Below, in pieces: positions 1 to 5,224 of a stretch of 5,599 nt of DNA. The stretch is from Pseudomonadota bacterium. Lineage in GTDB: Bacteria; Pseudomonadota; Alphaproteobacteria; Acetobacterales; Acetobacteraceae. The DNA lies in contig JAJZHU010000164.1 in the NCBI GenBank assembly GCA_021798375.1, positions 1-5,599 on the forward strand, read 5' to 3'. Below the pieces are notes generated by a model. The model was not told the DNA's origin. It saw only the letters and a program-made list of their open reading frames with translations, and did not search any database. The position numbers were made by a program, and so were the translations under genes. Every line of letters begins with the position of its first letter. Position 1 is the stretch's first letter.

Positions 1-2
1 TT

Positions 3-56
3 CCGGCCGCGTCCGCCTACGTTCCCTCTGAAACTTCACCGCGGATATCGGCATGA
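3..56 (+). CDS. 3' end of an upstream gene, possibly FUSC/AaeB-like permease (partial)
   Basis: An open frame enters from the left edge and ends at the TGA at 54-56, which overlaps the ATG of the next gene as ATGA. That junction is typical of translationally coupled operon genes. About 17 residues are visible (ending ...SPRISA) and they carry no recognisable motif. In related operons the gene before a DUF1656 protein normally encodes the FUSC/AaeB-type inner-membrane transporter, so that identity is an inference from context only. Another frame ending at 58-60 is also open to the edge and cannot be excluded. Confidence 0.35.
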   Translation, partial: PAASAYVPSETSPRISA

Positions 57-277
57 TTGAAGAAATTCATATATTCGGCGTGTTCGTTCCGGCGGCCCTT
101 ATGTGGGCCGCGCTCGCCGGCTTGCTGTCTTACAGCGCGCATAAATTATTGCAGCGGCTACCCGCCGATTCGATCTTGTGGCAGCCGGGGTTGCGGGATC
201 TCGCGTTGTTTTTGTTGTTCTGGTGGGGCATTTCCGCCCTGGCGGACAGGTTTTATTTTGAACTGATCGTGCGCTGA
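53..277 (+). CDS. DUF1656 family small inner-membrane protein (AaeX-like)
   Basis: This 74-residue protein has two predicted membrane helices, at about residues 8-29 and 47-64. Between them lies a short basic stretch, and the W-x-PGLRDLALFLLFWWG segment (43-59) is characteristic of DUF1656. Family members sit between a FUSC permease and an HlyD adaptor in aae-type efflux operons. Their biochemical role is not settled; they probably act as a small accessory subunit in the inner membrane. The start overlaps the stop of the preceding frame (ATGA) and the stop is 2 nt before the next ATG. No strong Shine-Dalgarno precedes the ATG, which fits translational coupling. Length and order match the family well, and a second internal start is not needed. 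Confidence 0.85.
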   Translation: MIEEIHIFGVFVPAALMWAALAGLLSYSAHKLLQRLPADSILWQPGLRDLALFLLFWWGISALADRFYFELIVR

Positions 278-279
278 CC

Positions 280-1176
280 ATGAAAATTGAACATATCATC
301 AGGATCCTCGGTAATTTGCTGCTGCTGGGCCTTATTTCCGTCGCGTTGTTCGCGCTGTGGGTGCGTTATCAGGTCGATCCGCTCACCCGTGACGGCAAGG
401 TTCTCGCCGACATTGTCGAGGTCACCCCCGACGTGAGCGGTTGGGTGACAGAGTTGCGCATCCACGACAACGAAGTTGTCAAAAAGGGCCAGATCCTGCT
501 GGTGTTGGATCAGGCACGCTATCAATTGGCTCTGACCCAAGCCGAAGCGACGCTGCGCAAGCAACAAATTACCTTGAGCCAGGCAGAGCGCGAAGATCGC
601 CGCAATCACATCATGTCAAACCTGGTGGCCGCCGAGACCATCGAAGAAGGCACCGAGCATGTCGATCAATTGCGCATGGCGGTAACGCAAGCCACGGCGG
701 CGCGCGATCTCGCCCGATTGAATCTTGAACGAACCTATGTGCGCGCTCCCGTCGATGGCACGCTTTCCAACATCACGCTACAGCCGGGCGTTTACCTCAC
801 CGCCGGCAAGGGCGCGCTGGCGCTGGTTTACACGAAGTCCCTGCGGGTCGAGGGGTATTTCGAGGAAACCAAAATGCCCGCCATCCACATCGGCGATAAG
901 GCGGAGGTGCGATTGATGGGGATCGCCAACGTGATCCAGGGACATGTTGAAAGCATTGCCCCCGGCATCGACGATCGCGAACGCACCGGCAGCGCGTTCC
1001 TGCTGGCGAACGTCAATCCCTCGTTTACCTGGGTGCGATTGGCGCAACGCATTCCGGTGCGAATCGCCATCGATCATGTGCCGCCGGGCATGGCCCTGAT
1101 CACCGGGCAAACTGCCACGGTTCAGGTTTTATCGAGCCCCGACGAGAACAAACTCCATCGGAGGCTCCCGTGGTGA
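280..1176 (+). CDS. HlyD/AaeA-type periplasmic adaptor (membrane fusion) protein of an efflux pump
   Basis: This 298-residue membrane fusion protein would bridge the inner-membrane transporter and the outer-membrane channel across the periplasm. Residues 11-29 form a single N-terminal membrane anchor. The first half of the lipoyl/barrel-sandwich domain follows (about 42-79, VTPDVSGWVTEL and NEVVKKGQILLVLD). Next comes an alpha-helical hairpin (about 82-150, rich in A, Q, E and R), then the second lipoyl half with the hallmark RAPVDG (155-160). The beta-barrel follows, including GYFEETK (192-198) and the VRLAQRIPVRI segment (252-262) typical of AaeA/EmrA-like adaptors. Its start is 2 nt after the DUF1656 stop and its stop overlaps the next gene's GTG by 7 nt. 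AaeA pumps aromatic carboxylates in Escherichia coli; the substrate here is unknown. Confidence 0.9.
   Translation: MKIEHIIRILGNLLLLGLISVALFALWVRYQVDPLTRDGKVLADIVEVTPDVSGWVTELRIHDNEVVKKGQILLVLDQARYQLALTQAEATLRKQQITLSQAEREDRRNHIMSNLVAAETIEEGTEHVDQLRMAVTQATAARDLARLNLERTYVRAPVDGTLSNITLQPGVYLTAGKGALALVYTKSLRVEGYFEETKMPAIHIGDKAEVRLMGIANVIQGHVESIAPGIDDRERTGSAFLLANVNPSFTWVRLAQRIPVRIAIDHVPPGMALITGQTATVQVLSSPDENKLHRRLPW
1160..1164 (+). promoter_or_regulatory. Shine-Dalgarno for the outer-membrane lipoprotein gene
   Basis: GGAGG lies inside the last codons of the HlyD gene. It is 5 nt before GTG 1170 and 8 nt before GTG 1173, and much closer to these than to ATG 1182 (17 nt). This favours a GTG start that overlaps the adaptor gene. 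Confidence 0.65.
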
Positions 1177-2594
1177 AGTACATGCGGCCACAATTTTATG
1201 TGCTGCTGGCAGTGCTGGGCGGTTGCACGGTGGGGCCCAATTATCGGCTTCCCGCCCAGGACCTGATCAACAACCATGCCGCACAGGCTCGCTTTGTATC
1301 AGCAGGCAACGCCACGCAGATCGCCGAACCGCCCGACAATTGGTGGCATTTGTTCAATGACCCGACACTTGATCGATTGATCCGGCGCGCGCTCGCCGCC
1401 AACACCGACCTTAGAGTTGCGCAAGCAAATCTGGAACGCAGCAACGGTTTGCTGGCGCAGGCCCGCGTGGCCCAACAAATCAATGCGACGGTGGATCTCG
1501 ACACCAGTTATGAACAATTATCGGCGGAATCCTTTCTGCAGGGCACCCAGCCTCCGCCCATGCAGCTTTACAATACCGGCATCGCTGTCAGCTATGATGT
1601 CGATCTGTTCGGTGGCATTCGCCGCGGCATCGAGGCCGCCACCGACGACACAGAGGCAAGCCAGGCCGCGCGCGATTTGGTGCGGGTGAATGTCGCGGCG
1701 GAAACCACCCGCGCCTATGCGGAAATCTGCAACGCCGGCAACGAGTTATCCACGGTCCGCCGTTCGGTCGAACTACAGGATCAATCCTTGGCGTTCACCC
1801 GGCAATTAAGCAGCCATGGACGCGCCGTGAGCTTCGATATCGACCGCGCGCAAGGTCAGGTCGAGGCATTGCAGGCGCGCATTCCCTTGCTGCAAGCGCG
1901 CCAGGTCAATGCCGCCTACCGGCTTAATACATTGATGGGCGAACCGCCCGCAACCTTCGATCGGACCTGGCTGGGTTGCCATCAGCCATTGCGATTGAAG
2001 ACTTTGTTGCCGGTTGGCGATGGGCGGAGCCTGTTGAAGCGCCGGCCGGATGTACGGGCGGCGGAACGCCGGCTGGCCGCCGCGACGGCGCGCATCGGCG
2101 TGGCGACCGCCGCACTCTATCCAGACATTCGGCTCGGCGCTTCCTTGGGTTCAACCGGTGCGGCGGCCGATCTGTTTTCGCCCCTGACCAACCGGTTCGG
2201 TATCGGGCCGATGATCTCCTGGAATATCAATCAAAACGACGCCCGCGCCCGTATCATGATGGCCAAAGCCCAGACCCGCGGCAGCCTGGCCTCGTTCGAT
2301 GGCACGGTGCTGGCCGCCTTGCGGGAAGTTGAGACCTCGCTCAATTCCTATGGCGCACAACTTGATCGTGACGCCAGCCTGACCGCCGCGCGCGACCATG
2401 CCGCGCAAGTGGCAGCCACGATGGAAGATTTGCACCGGGGCGGGCGATTGAACGCCCTGGTGGCATTGGACGCCGAACGAAAGCTGGCCACTGCCGATCA
2501 AGCGGTGGCCGAGGCAGAATCCGCCATCAGCCAAAGCCAGATTTCGGTGTTTTTGGCGTTGGGAGGCGGCTGGAACACGCCGGCTCATCCCTAG
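1170..2594 (+). CDS. NodT-family outer-membrane efflux lipoprotein (TolC-like)
   Basis: This 474-residue outer-membrane factor would form the exit duct of the pump. A short signal peptide ends in a lipobox L16-G17-G18 before Cys19, followed by TVGPNY, the usual start of mature NodT/OprM-type lipoproteins. Other family marks are NWWHLFNDPTLDRLIRRAL (58-75), YDVDLFGGIRR (142-152), PVGDG (281-285) and RRPDVRAAERRLAAATARIG (291-310). Two OEP repeats are evident, at about 58-255 and 285-465, as expected for a trimeric TolC-like barrel. A GTG start at 1170 or 1173 is supported by the GGAGG upstream; ATG 1182 would still leave a short signal peptide. It overlaps the HlyD stop, so the two are co-translated. 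It appears intact and is the last gene of the operon before the transposon. Confidence 0.92.
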   Translation: MVKYMRPQFYVLLAVLGGCTVGPNYRLPAQDLINNHAAQARFVSAGNATQIAEPPDNWWHLFNDPTLDRLIRRALAANTDLRVAQANLERSNGLLAQARVAQQINATVDLDTSYEQLSAESFLQGTQPPPMQLYNTGIAVSYDVDLFGGIRRGIEAATDDTEASQAARDLVRVNVAAETTRAYAEICNAGNELSTVRRSVELQDQSLAFTRQLSSHGRAVSFDIDRAQGQVEALQARIPLLQARQVNAAYRLNTLMGEPPATFDRTWLGCHQPLRLKTLLPVGDGRSLLKRRPDVRAAERRLAAATARIGVATAALYPDIRLGASLGSTGAAADLFSPLTNRFGIGPMISWNINQNDARARIMMAKAQTRGSLASFDGTVLAALREVETSLNSYGAQLDRDASLTAARDHAAQVAATMEDLHRGGRLNALVALDAERKLATADQAVAEAESAISQSQISVFLALGGGWNTPAHP

Positions 2595-2634
2595 TGGCCC
2601 ATGTTGAATAACACGTAGGCGTGAATCATGCGTA

Positions 2635-2642
2635 AAAACAAA
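2635..2642. repeat. target-site duplication, left copy
   Basis: AAAACAAA lies directly outside the left terminal repeat and is identical to 5123-5130. An 8-bp duplication is the size expected for IS1595-family elements. Confidence 0.92.
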
Positions 2643-2667
2643 GGTAATAATATACTTGACTCAGTAA
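2643..2667 (+). repeat. left terminal inverted repeat of the IS1595-family element
   Basis: These 25 bp beginning GGTAATAATATAC match the reverse complement of 5098-5122 without mismatch. The repeat contains TTGACT (2656-2661), a near-consensus -35 box facing inward. Confidence 0.95.
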
Positions 2668-2682
2668 GCCGTTTGGGATAGG
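2656..2682 (+). promoter_or_regulatory. weak candidate transposase promoter inside and next to the left terminal repeat
   Basis: TTGACT (2656-2661, 5 of 6 to the -35 consensus) is followed after 15 nt by GATAGG (2677-2682, a poor -10). It ends 8 nt before the transposase ATG, so a start here would leave almost no leader. The -35 match is seen directly; promoter function is an inference. Confidence 0.3.
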
Positions 2683-2690
2683 TTGCCTTC

Positions 2691-3638
2691 ATGAGCAACG
2701 AACCCCAAACCCTTACCGAAGCCATCCTATATTTCGCGGACCCCGATGTTGCGCTGAAAACGATGGTTGATCTTCGCTGGCCCATCGGTGTGTGCTGCCC
2801 CACATGCGGGCGTGCCGACGTGCGCTACATCTCGACCCGCCGCTTATGGGAATGCAAAGAAGTTCACCCCAAGAAGCAGTTCTCCGCCAAGCTCGGGACC
2901 ATCTTTGAAGATAGCCCGCTTGGCCTCGACAAGTGGTTCACTGCGGTATGGATGATCGCCAACTGCAAAAATGGCGTTTCCTCTTATGAGGTCGCCCGCG
3001 CGATTGGCGTAACGCAAAAGTCGGCATGGTTCATGCTCCATCGTATCCGAATGGCTATGCAAACCGGCTCTTTCCTTAAGAGTGGCGGGGAATTTGAGGC
3101 GGACGAAACCTTCATCGGCGGACGCTCTAAGAATATGTCGAAGACGCGCCGGGCGAAGACCATCACCGGCAGCGGCGTTTCGGGAAAGGAAGTTGTTATG
3201 GGCGTTCTACATCGGGGCACCAAACAAGAGCCGAGCAAGACGATAGCCATTCATGTGCCGAACCGGAAGAAAGCTACTGTATAGTGCGGGGTAGCCGAAC
3301 CTGGCGCTACTGTTCATACGGACGCGCTGATGTCCTACGCGACACTGGCACCTGATTATGTTCATCATTTCCTAGACCACGCCATCGAGTATGTGCGCGA
3401 TAATGTGCATACGAATGGCATGGAAAACTTCTGGAGTTTGTTCAAGCGGGCTCTGAAAGGAACTTACGTGAGCGTCGAGCCAGTCCATCTGAACGCTTAT
3501 ACGATCGAACAAACCTTCCGCTTCAATGAGCGTAAGGACAATGATGGAGGAAGATTCCGCAAGGTTCTCAACACTGTGACCGGCAAGCGTCTCACTTATA
3601 AGGAGCTAACCAACCGTGGAGCAAGCGCCGCCGTGTGA
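2691..3638 (+). pseudogene. ISXO2-like (IS1595 family) transposase, interrupted by an in-frame TAG
   Basis: Reading straight through one TAG (3282-3284) gives a protein of about 315 codons, normal for the family. An N-terminal zinc ribbon is visible (C36-x2-C39 and C56/H59), then FEDSPLGLDKWFTAVWM (72-88). The first catalytic Asp is D138 in FEADETFIGG. The second Asp is D211 in VHTDA, and the N and K of the D-D-N-K set lie in HTNGMENFWSLFKRALKGTY (N242 or N246, K252). The stop falls between the two Asp codons. The downstream open frame restarts at ATG 3330, after D211, so neither half alone could be an active nuclease. The frame is the same on both sides. Around the stop about three codons seem missing relative to remembered relatives (RKKAT..VR..EPG), which hints at small deletions rather than a single substitution. 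All other motifs are intact, so the lesion appears recent. Transposition would need a partner enzyme in trans, or readthrough. Confidence 0.88.
3600..3605 (+). promoter_or_regulatory. Shine-Dalgarno for the small ORF after the transposase
   Basis: AAGGAG sits inside the last transposase codons, 10 nt before the GTG at 3616. It is a strong match to the anti-Shine-Dalgarno and decides the start. Confidence 0.5.
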
Positions 3639-3804
3639 AAAACAAGGCAACATAGGGGAAGACAAAAAGCCAAGTAATAACGGTCAGACCTCAGATTTTT
3701 CAGCTTTTCAAAGGCTTATGGGACGCCTTCTTTCTGTGCGACCATCTGAATTGGATGAACAAGAGCGGATATGGGGTGAAGGAAGAAATGAGCGTTCCCG
3801 TTAA
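3616..3804 (+). CDS. small hypothetical protein coupled to the transposase (62 aa)
   Basis: This 62-residue protein starts at GTG 3616, preceded by AAGGAG at 3600-3605. It overlaps the transposase end by 23 nt, which suggests translational coupling. The N-terminal half is polar and low in complexity (EKQGNIGEDKKPSNNGQ). The C-terminal half is a likely amphipathic helix, FSAFQRLMGRLLSVRPSELDEQERIW (28-53). Small ORFs with an F..F..L...L.V...E..E pattern are common beside mobile-element genes in alphaproteobacteria, but I recall no assigned function. A helper of transposition or an antitoxin-like helix are only guesses. The strong ribosome site and the family-like helix argue that it is translated; the short length argues for caution. 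Confidence 0.6.
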   Translation: MEQAPPCEKQGNIGEDKKPSNNGQTSDFSAFQRLMGRLLSVRPSELDEQERIWGEGRNERSR

Positions 3805-3840
3805 ATCTCATTAAGGCGTAATGATTCCTTATGGGAAACA

Positions 3841-3869
3841 TTGACTTTATTCGGAGAATCGGCCATAAG
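3841..3869 (+). promoter_or_regulatory. candidate sigma70-type promoter of the hairpin-rich segment
   Basis: TTGACT (3841-3846, 5 of 6 to consensus) and CATAAG (3864-3869, 4 of 6) are separated by the optimal 17 nt. Transcription would begin near 3876, just before the long hairpin at 3881-3933. The boxes are visible; activity is inferred. Confidence 0.45.
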
Positions 3870-3880
3870 CCAGACAGCGG

Positions 3881-3933
3881 TAGTGAATTGCTGGCCTCTA
3901 GGGGGTCAGAGCCCTAGAGGTCAGCATTTACTA
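3881..3933 (+). other. long imperfect hairpin
   Basis: TGCTGGCCTCTAGGG (3889-3903) pairs with CCCTAGAGGTCAGCA (3912-3926) over 15 positions with a single G-U wobble and an 8-nt loop. TAGT (3881-3884) and ACTA (3930-3933) extend the stem past a bulged G and a T-T mismatch. It begins about 5 nt after the expected transcription start of the promoter at 3841. Confidence 0.75.
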
Positions 3934-3990
3934 CACCGGCATGTCTTGGATTGGTCCCTCGTTGCCGGGGAAGGCGCGAATGAGTGTTAA

Positions 3991-4013
3991 AGAATCTCAA
4001 GGCCTGAGATTCT
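3991..4013 (+). other. perfect 9-bp hairpin
   Basis: AGAATCTCA (3991-3999) and TGAGATTCT (4005-4013) are exact reverse complements with a 5-nt loop. No T-run follows, so it is not an obvious terminator. Confidence 0.7.
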
Positions 4014-4036
4014 GATAGCACGACCGCGCGTCTTTT

Positions 4037-4086
4037 GCAAGGGATCTCTCCCAAAGAAGGAGGGATTTGCCGATGTGTAAACATCG
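4037..4086 (+). other. tandem hairpins enclosing a Shine-Dalgarno and start codon
   Basis: ATCTCTCC (4044-4051) pairs with GGAGGGAT (4059-4066, one G-U), and GCAA (4037-4040) with TTGC (4067-4070) around a GGG bulge. The next base starts a second stem, CGATGT (4071-4076) with ACATCG (4081-4086), closed by a GTAA tetraloop. The first hairpin hides AAGGAGG (4057-4063) and the second hides ATG 4073. Stacked stems with a GNRA-type loop look like designed RNA structure rather than chance. Confidence 0.6.
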
Positions 4087-4156
4087 CTATCCTCGGCCTC
4101 TGCGGAACGGCAAGCGTTTTGGGGTATCGCCTAGGCGGTATCATCTTCGCCTCTAA
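4073..4156 (+). CDS. candidate 27-aa Arg-rich mini-ORF
   Basis: ATG 4073 is preceded at 9-nt spacing by AAGGAGG (4057-4063), an excellent ribosome site. The frame runs 27 codons to TAA at 4154-4156. The peptide begins MCKHRYPRPLRNGK and ends RRYHLRL, with 7 Arg, 2 Lys and 2 His and no acidic residue. It could be a nucleic-acid-binding mini-protein or a leader peptide. A GC-rich hairpin starts 22 nt after its stop, an arrangement reminiscent of attenuation, but this is inference. I do not recognise the peptide. The chance of a fortuitous short frame is real; the ribosome site is the main support. Confidence 0.35.
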   Translation: MCKHRYPRPLRNGKRFGVSPRRYHLRL

Positions 4157-4166
4157 CCGTTCACAT

Positions 4167-4206
4167 GAAGCACGCAAGCGCCCGGCATAGGCCGGGCGCG
4201 AGCTTC
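4167..4206 (+). terminator. strong GC hairpin, probable terminator of the RNA segment
   Basis: GCGCCCGGC (4178-4186) and GCCGGGCGC (4191-4199) form a perfect 9-bp stem with an ATAG loop. GAAGC (4167-4171) and GCTTC (4202-4206) can pair outside it. The tail is only moderately T-rich (CTTCCTTCTT), so it may terminate partly or serve as an attenuator for the gene starting at 4235. Confidence 0.55.
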
Positions 4207-4224
4207 CTTCTTAAAAAGACTGAT

Positions 4225-4229
4225 GGAGG
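4225..4229 (+). promoter_or_regulatory. Shine-Dalgarno fixing the passenger gene start at ATG 4235
   Basis: GGAGG is 5 nt before ATG 4235 and only 2 nt before ATG 4232. It overlaps the codons that would follow ATG 4223, and no ribosome site precedes 4223. The 4235 start is therefore favoured. Confidence 0.65.
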
Positions 4230-4234
4230 CTATG

Positions 4235-5059
4235 ATGTCTGGTGCAGATGCGGAAGACGGCGTGGTGCCTTACGAGGGCGGCTCGCAAATCACCAAGCGA
4301 CAAACAGGAACCACTTCGTTCCCTTATGCTAATCTTGAAGATGTTGTGACGATTGCCAAGGCAATGCACGATGCTGGCGGTATCCCGATGTCGAGCGATC
4401 AAATTGCAAATTGTCTTGGGATTCCTGACAGCACCGCTCGAGTAAAATTGGCTTCCGCCCGTCAATTTGGTATTATTTCAACGTCAGAAGGAAAGTTTCG
4501 ATTAACCGATTTGGGAAATCGGCTTATATCTGGCGATGAAATAGATTCCCAGAAAGCGAAGCATGAGGCATTTCTGAGTGTTGACATCTACAAGAAGGCG
4601 TTTGAGCATTTTCGGGGTAAGGCACTTCCTTCAAAATCAGGCATTGAGAATGCCTTTGTGAGTTGGGGCATTGCTGAAAAGCAAAAGGATAAGGCACGAT
4701 GGTCATTTGAAAAATCCGCAACATTTGCCGGATTCTATAATGCAACGAAAGATCGCATCGTTGCCCCCATTCTTATTTCCCCCCCATCTTCAAATATTCA
4801 AAAGACTGAGGAAGTTAAGAAGGTCGAACCGGCTCATAAGGATCGAGGCGCGGAAGGGGCAATATCACCGACCGACCCTATGCAAGAACCGCTCATTCAT
4901 GGATTGCTAGTTCGTATGCCAAAGGCAGGAACAGAATGGGATTACGAGCGGCGCGTTCAATGGCTGAGGCTTTTCGCTTCTGTCCTAGATATAGTTTATA
5001 CCTCTCCTAACGAAAAGGATGGAACTCGATACCTAAAAGTTGAAATAGAGGCGCTTTAA
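4235..5059 (+). CDS. transposon passenger protein with winged-helix-like domain (hypothetical)
   Basis: This 274-residue soluble protein has no signal peptide or membrane segment. Residues about 31-98 resemble a winged helix-turn-helix: NLEDVVTIAKAMHDAGG, then MSSDQIANCLGIPDSTARVK and a wing ending FRLTDLGNRLI. A second conserved-looking block follows (about 107-170, with AFLSVDIYKKAFEHFRGKALP and GIAEKQKDKARWSFEKSATFAGFY). A low-complexity charged linker (about 180-217) leads to a C-terminal block LIHGLLVRMPKAGTEWDYERR..WL (220-244). I associate these blocks with a widespread family of uncharacterised bacterial proteins, but know no assigned activity. DNA binding is an inference. GC content looks about 10 points below the efflux genes, consistent with separate origin. 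The gene lies within the transposon and ends in its own terminator. A longer form from ATG 4223 would add four residues. Confidence 0.85.
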   Translation: MSGADAEDGVVPYEGGSQITKRQTGTTSFPYANLEDVVTIAKAMHDAGGIPMSSDQIANCLGIPDSTARVKLASARQFGIISTSEGKFRLTDLGNRLISGDEIDSQKAKHEAFLSVDIYKKAFEHFRGKALPSKSGIENAFVSWGIAEKQKDKARWSFEKSATFAGFYNATKDRIVAPILISPPSSNIQKTEEVKKVEPAHKDRGAEGAISPTDPMQEPLIHGLLVRMPKAGTEWDYERRVQWLRLFASVLDIVYTSPNEKDGTRYLKVEIEAL

Positions 5060-5072
5060 TTAGCGCCTTTAT
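5049..5072 (+). terminator. intrinsic terminator overlapping the passenger stop codon
   Basis: AGGCGCT (5049-5055) and AGCGCCT (5062-5068) form a perfect 7-bp stem with a 6-nt loop that includes the TAA (5057-5059). It is followed by TTTAT. The nonamer GCGCCTTTA recurs at 5063-5071 and 5092-5100, the second copy running into the right terminal repeat. Confidence 0.7.
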
Positions 5073-5097
5073 CCCTTCGTCCCAACATAATGCGCCT

Positions 5098-5122
5098 TTA
5101 CTGAGTCAAGTATATTATTACC
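5098..5122 (-). repeat. right terminal inverted repeat of the IS1595-family element
   Basis: This is the exact reverse complement of 2643-2667 over 25 bp, ending ...TATTATTACC next to the right target duplication. Confidence 0.95.
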
Positions 5123-5130
5123 AAAACAAA
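5123..5130. repeat. target-site duplication, right copy
   Basis: AAAACAAA, identical to 2635-2642. Joining the flanks at one copy restores an uninterrupted intergenic sequence running from the NodT gene into the palindrome at 5134. Confidence 0.92.
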
Positions 5131-5133
5131 AAG

Positions 5134-5187
5134 CTAGAGCACGTTCGTCGCACGTATATGGTTCAACGTGATCCGAACGTGCTCTAG
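5134..5187. repeat. palindromic intergenic repeat, full copy
   Basis: CTAGAGCACGTTCG (5134-5147) is the exact reverse complement of 5174-5187. Inside the loop, CACGT (5151-5155) and ACGTG (5166-5170) can pair as well. The CTAGAGCA... arms resemble the CTAGAGCATGATC-type dispersed palindromes of Rhizobiales (recalled, not searched). It may also terminate transcripts coming from the left. Confidence 0.75.
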
Positions 5188-5224
5188 TATCCAGAATCGT
5201 TGGTCAGCGAAACAGCCCGAATTC

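Larger units (their letters stand above)
3876..4206 (+). ncRNA. candidate structured RNA or long leader upstream of the passenger gene
   Basis: The stretch between the 62-codon ORF and the passenger gene (3805-4234) has no convincing long gene but contains a run of good hairpins. These are 3881-3933 (15-bp core), 3991-4013 (9 bp perfect), 4037-4070 (8 bp plus 4 bp), 4071-4086 (6 bp with a GTAA loop) and 4178-4199 (9 bp perfect). A longer-range pairing GAACGG (4105-4110) with CCGTTC (4157-4162) is also possible. The GTAA loop is of GNRA type only on the + strand, which favours + strand transcription. A promoter-like pair lies just upstream and a terminator-like hairpin closes the segment. It could be an independent small RNA, a 5' leader controlling the passenger, or a leader for the mini-ORF at 4073. 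I recognise no known RNA family. The strand and the ends are inferred. Confidence 0.45.
2643..5122 (+). mobile_element. complete IS1595-family (ISXO2-like) transposon with passenger gene, 2480 bp
   Basis: The ends are perfect 25-bp inverted repeats starting GGTAATAATATAC, flanked by an exact 8-bp direct repeat. The boundaries are therefore read directly from the sequence. The transposase (2691-3638, interrupted by one TAG) has the N-terminal zinc ribbon and the ISXO2 D-D-N-K signature, which places the element in the IS1595 family. That family is known to include members with passenger genes. After the transposase come a coupled 62-codon ORF, a hairpin-rich non-coding segment, and a gene for a winged-helix-like protein with its own terminator. 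Passenger DNA is about half of the element. The conserved ends and duplication indicate a relatively recent insertion. It landed 48 nt after the NodT stop, with no gene visibly disrupted. Confidence 0.92.

Noticed and set aside
2612..2623. CACG-TAGG-CGTG mini-hairpin after the NodT gene as operon terminator
   Set aside because: Only four base pairs and no T-run follow, so termination is not supported.
3831..3917. A 28-codon frame from ATG 3831 through the long hairpin
   Set aside because: No well-spaced ribosome site, no recognisable protein features, and it overlaps both the promoter-like boxes and the hairpin, which explain the sequence better.
3914..4177. 87-codon frame on the - strand across the hairpin region
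   Set aside because: Composition looks random, it spans several RNA-like stems, and the GNRA-type loop favours the + strand.
3876..4206. Retron-type or CRISPR-type RNA
   Set aside because: No reverse transcriptase gene, no regularly spaced direct repeats and no cas gene is present in the window.
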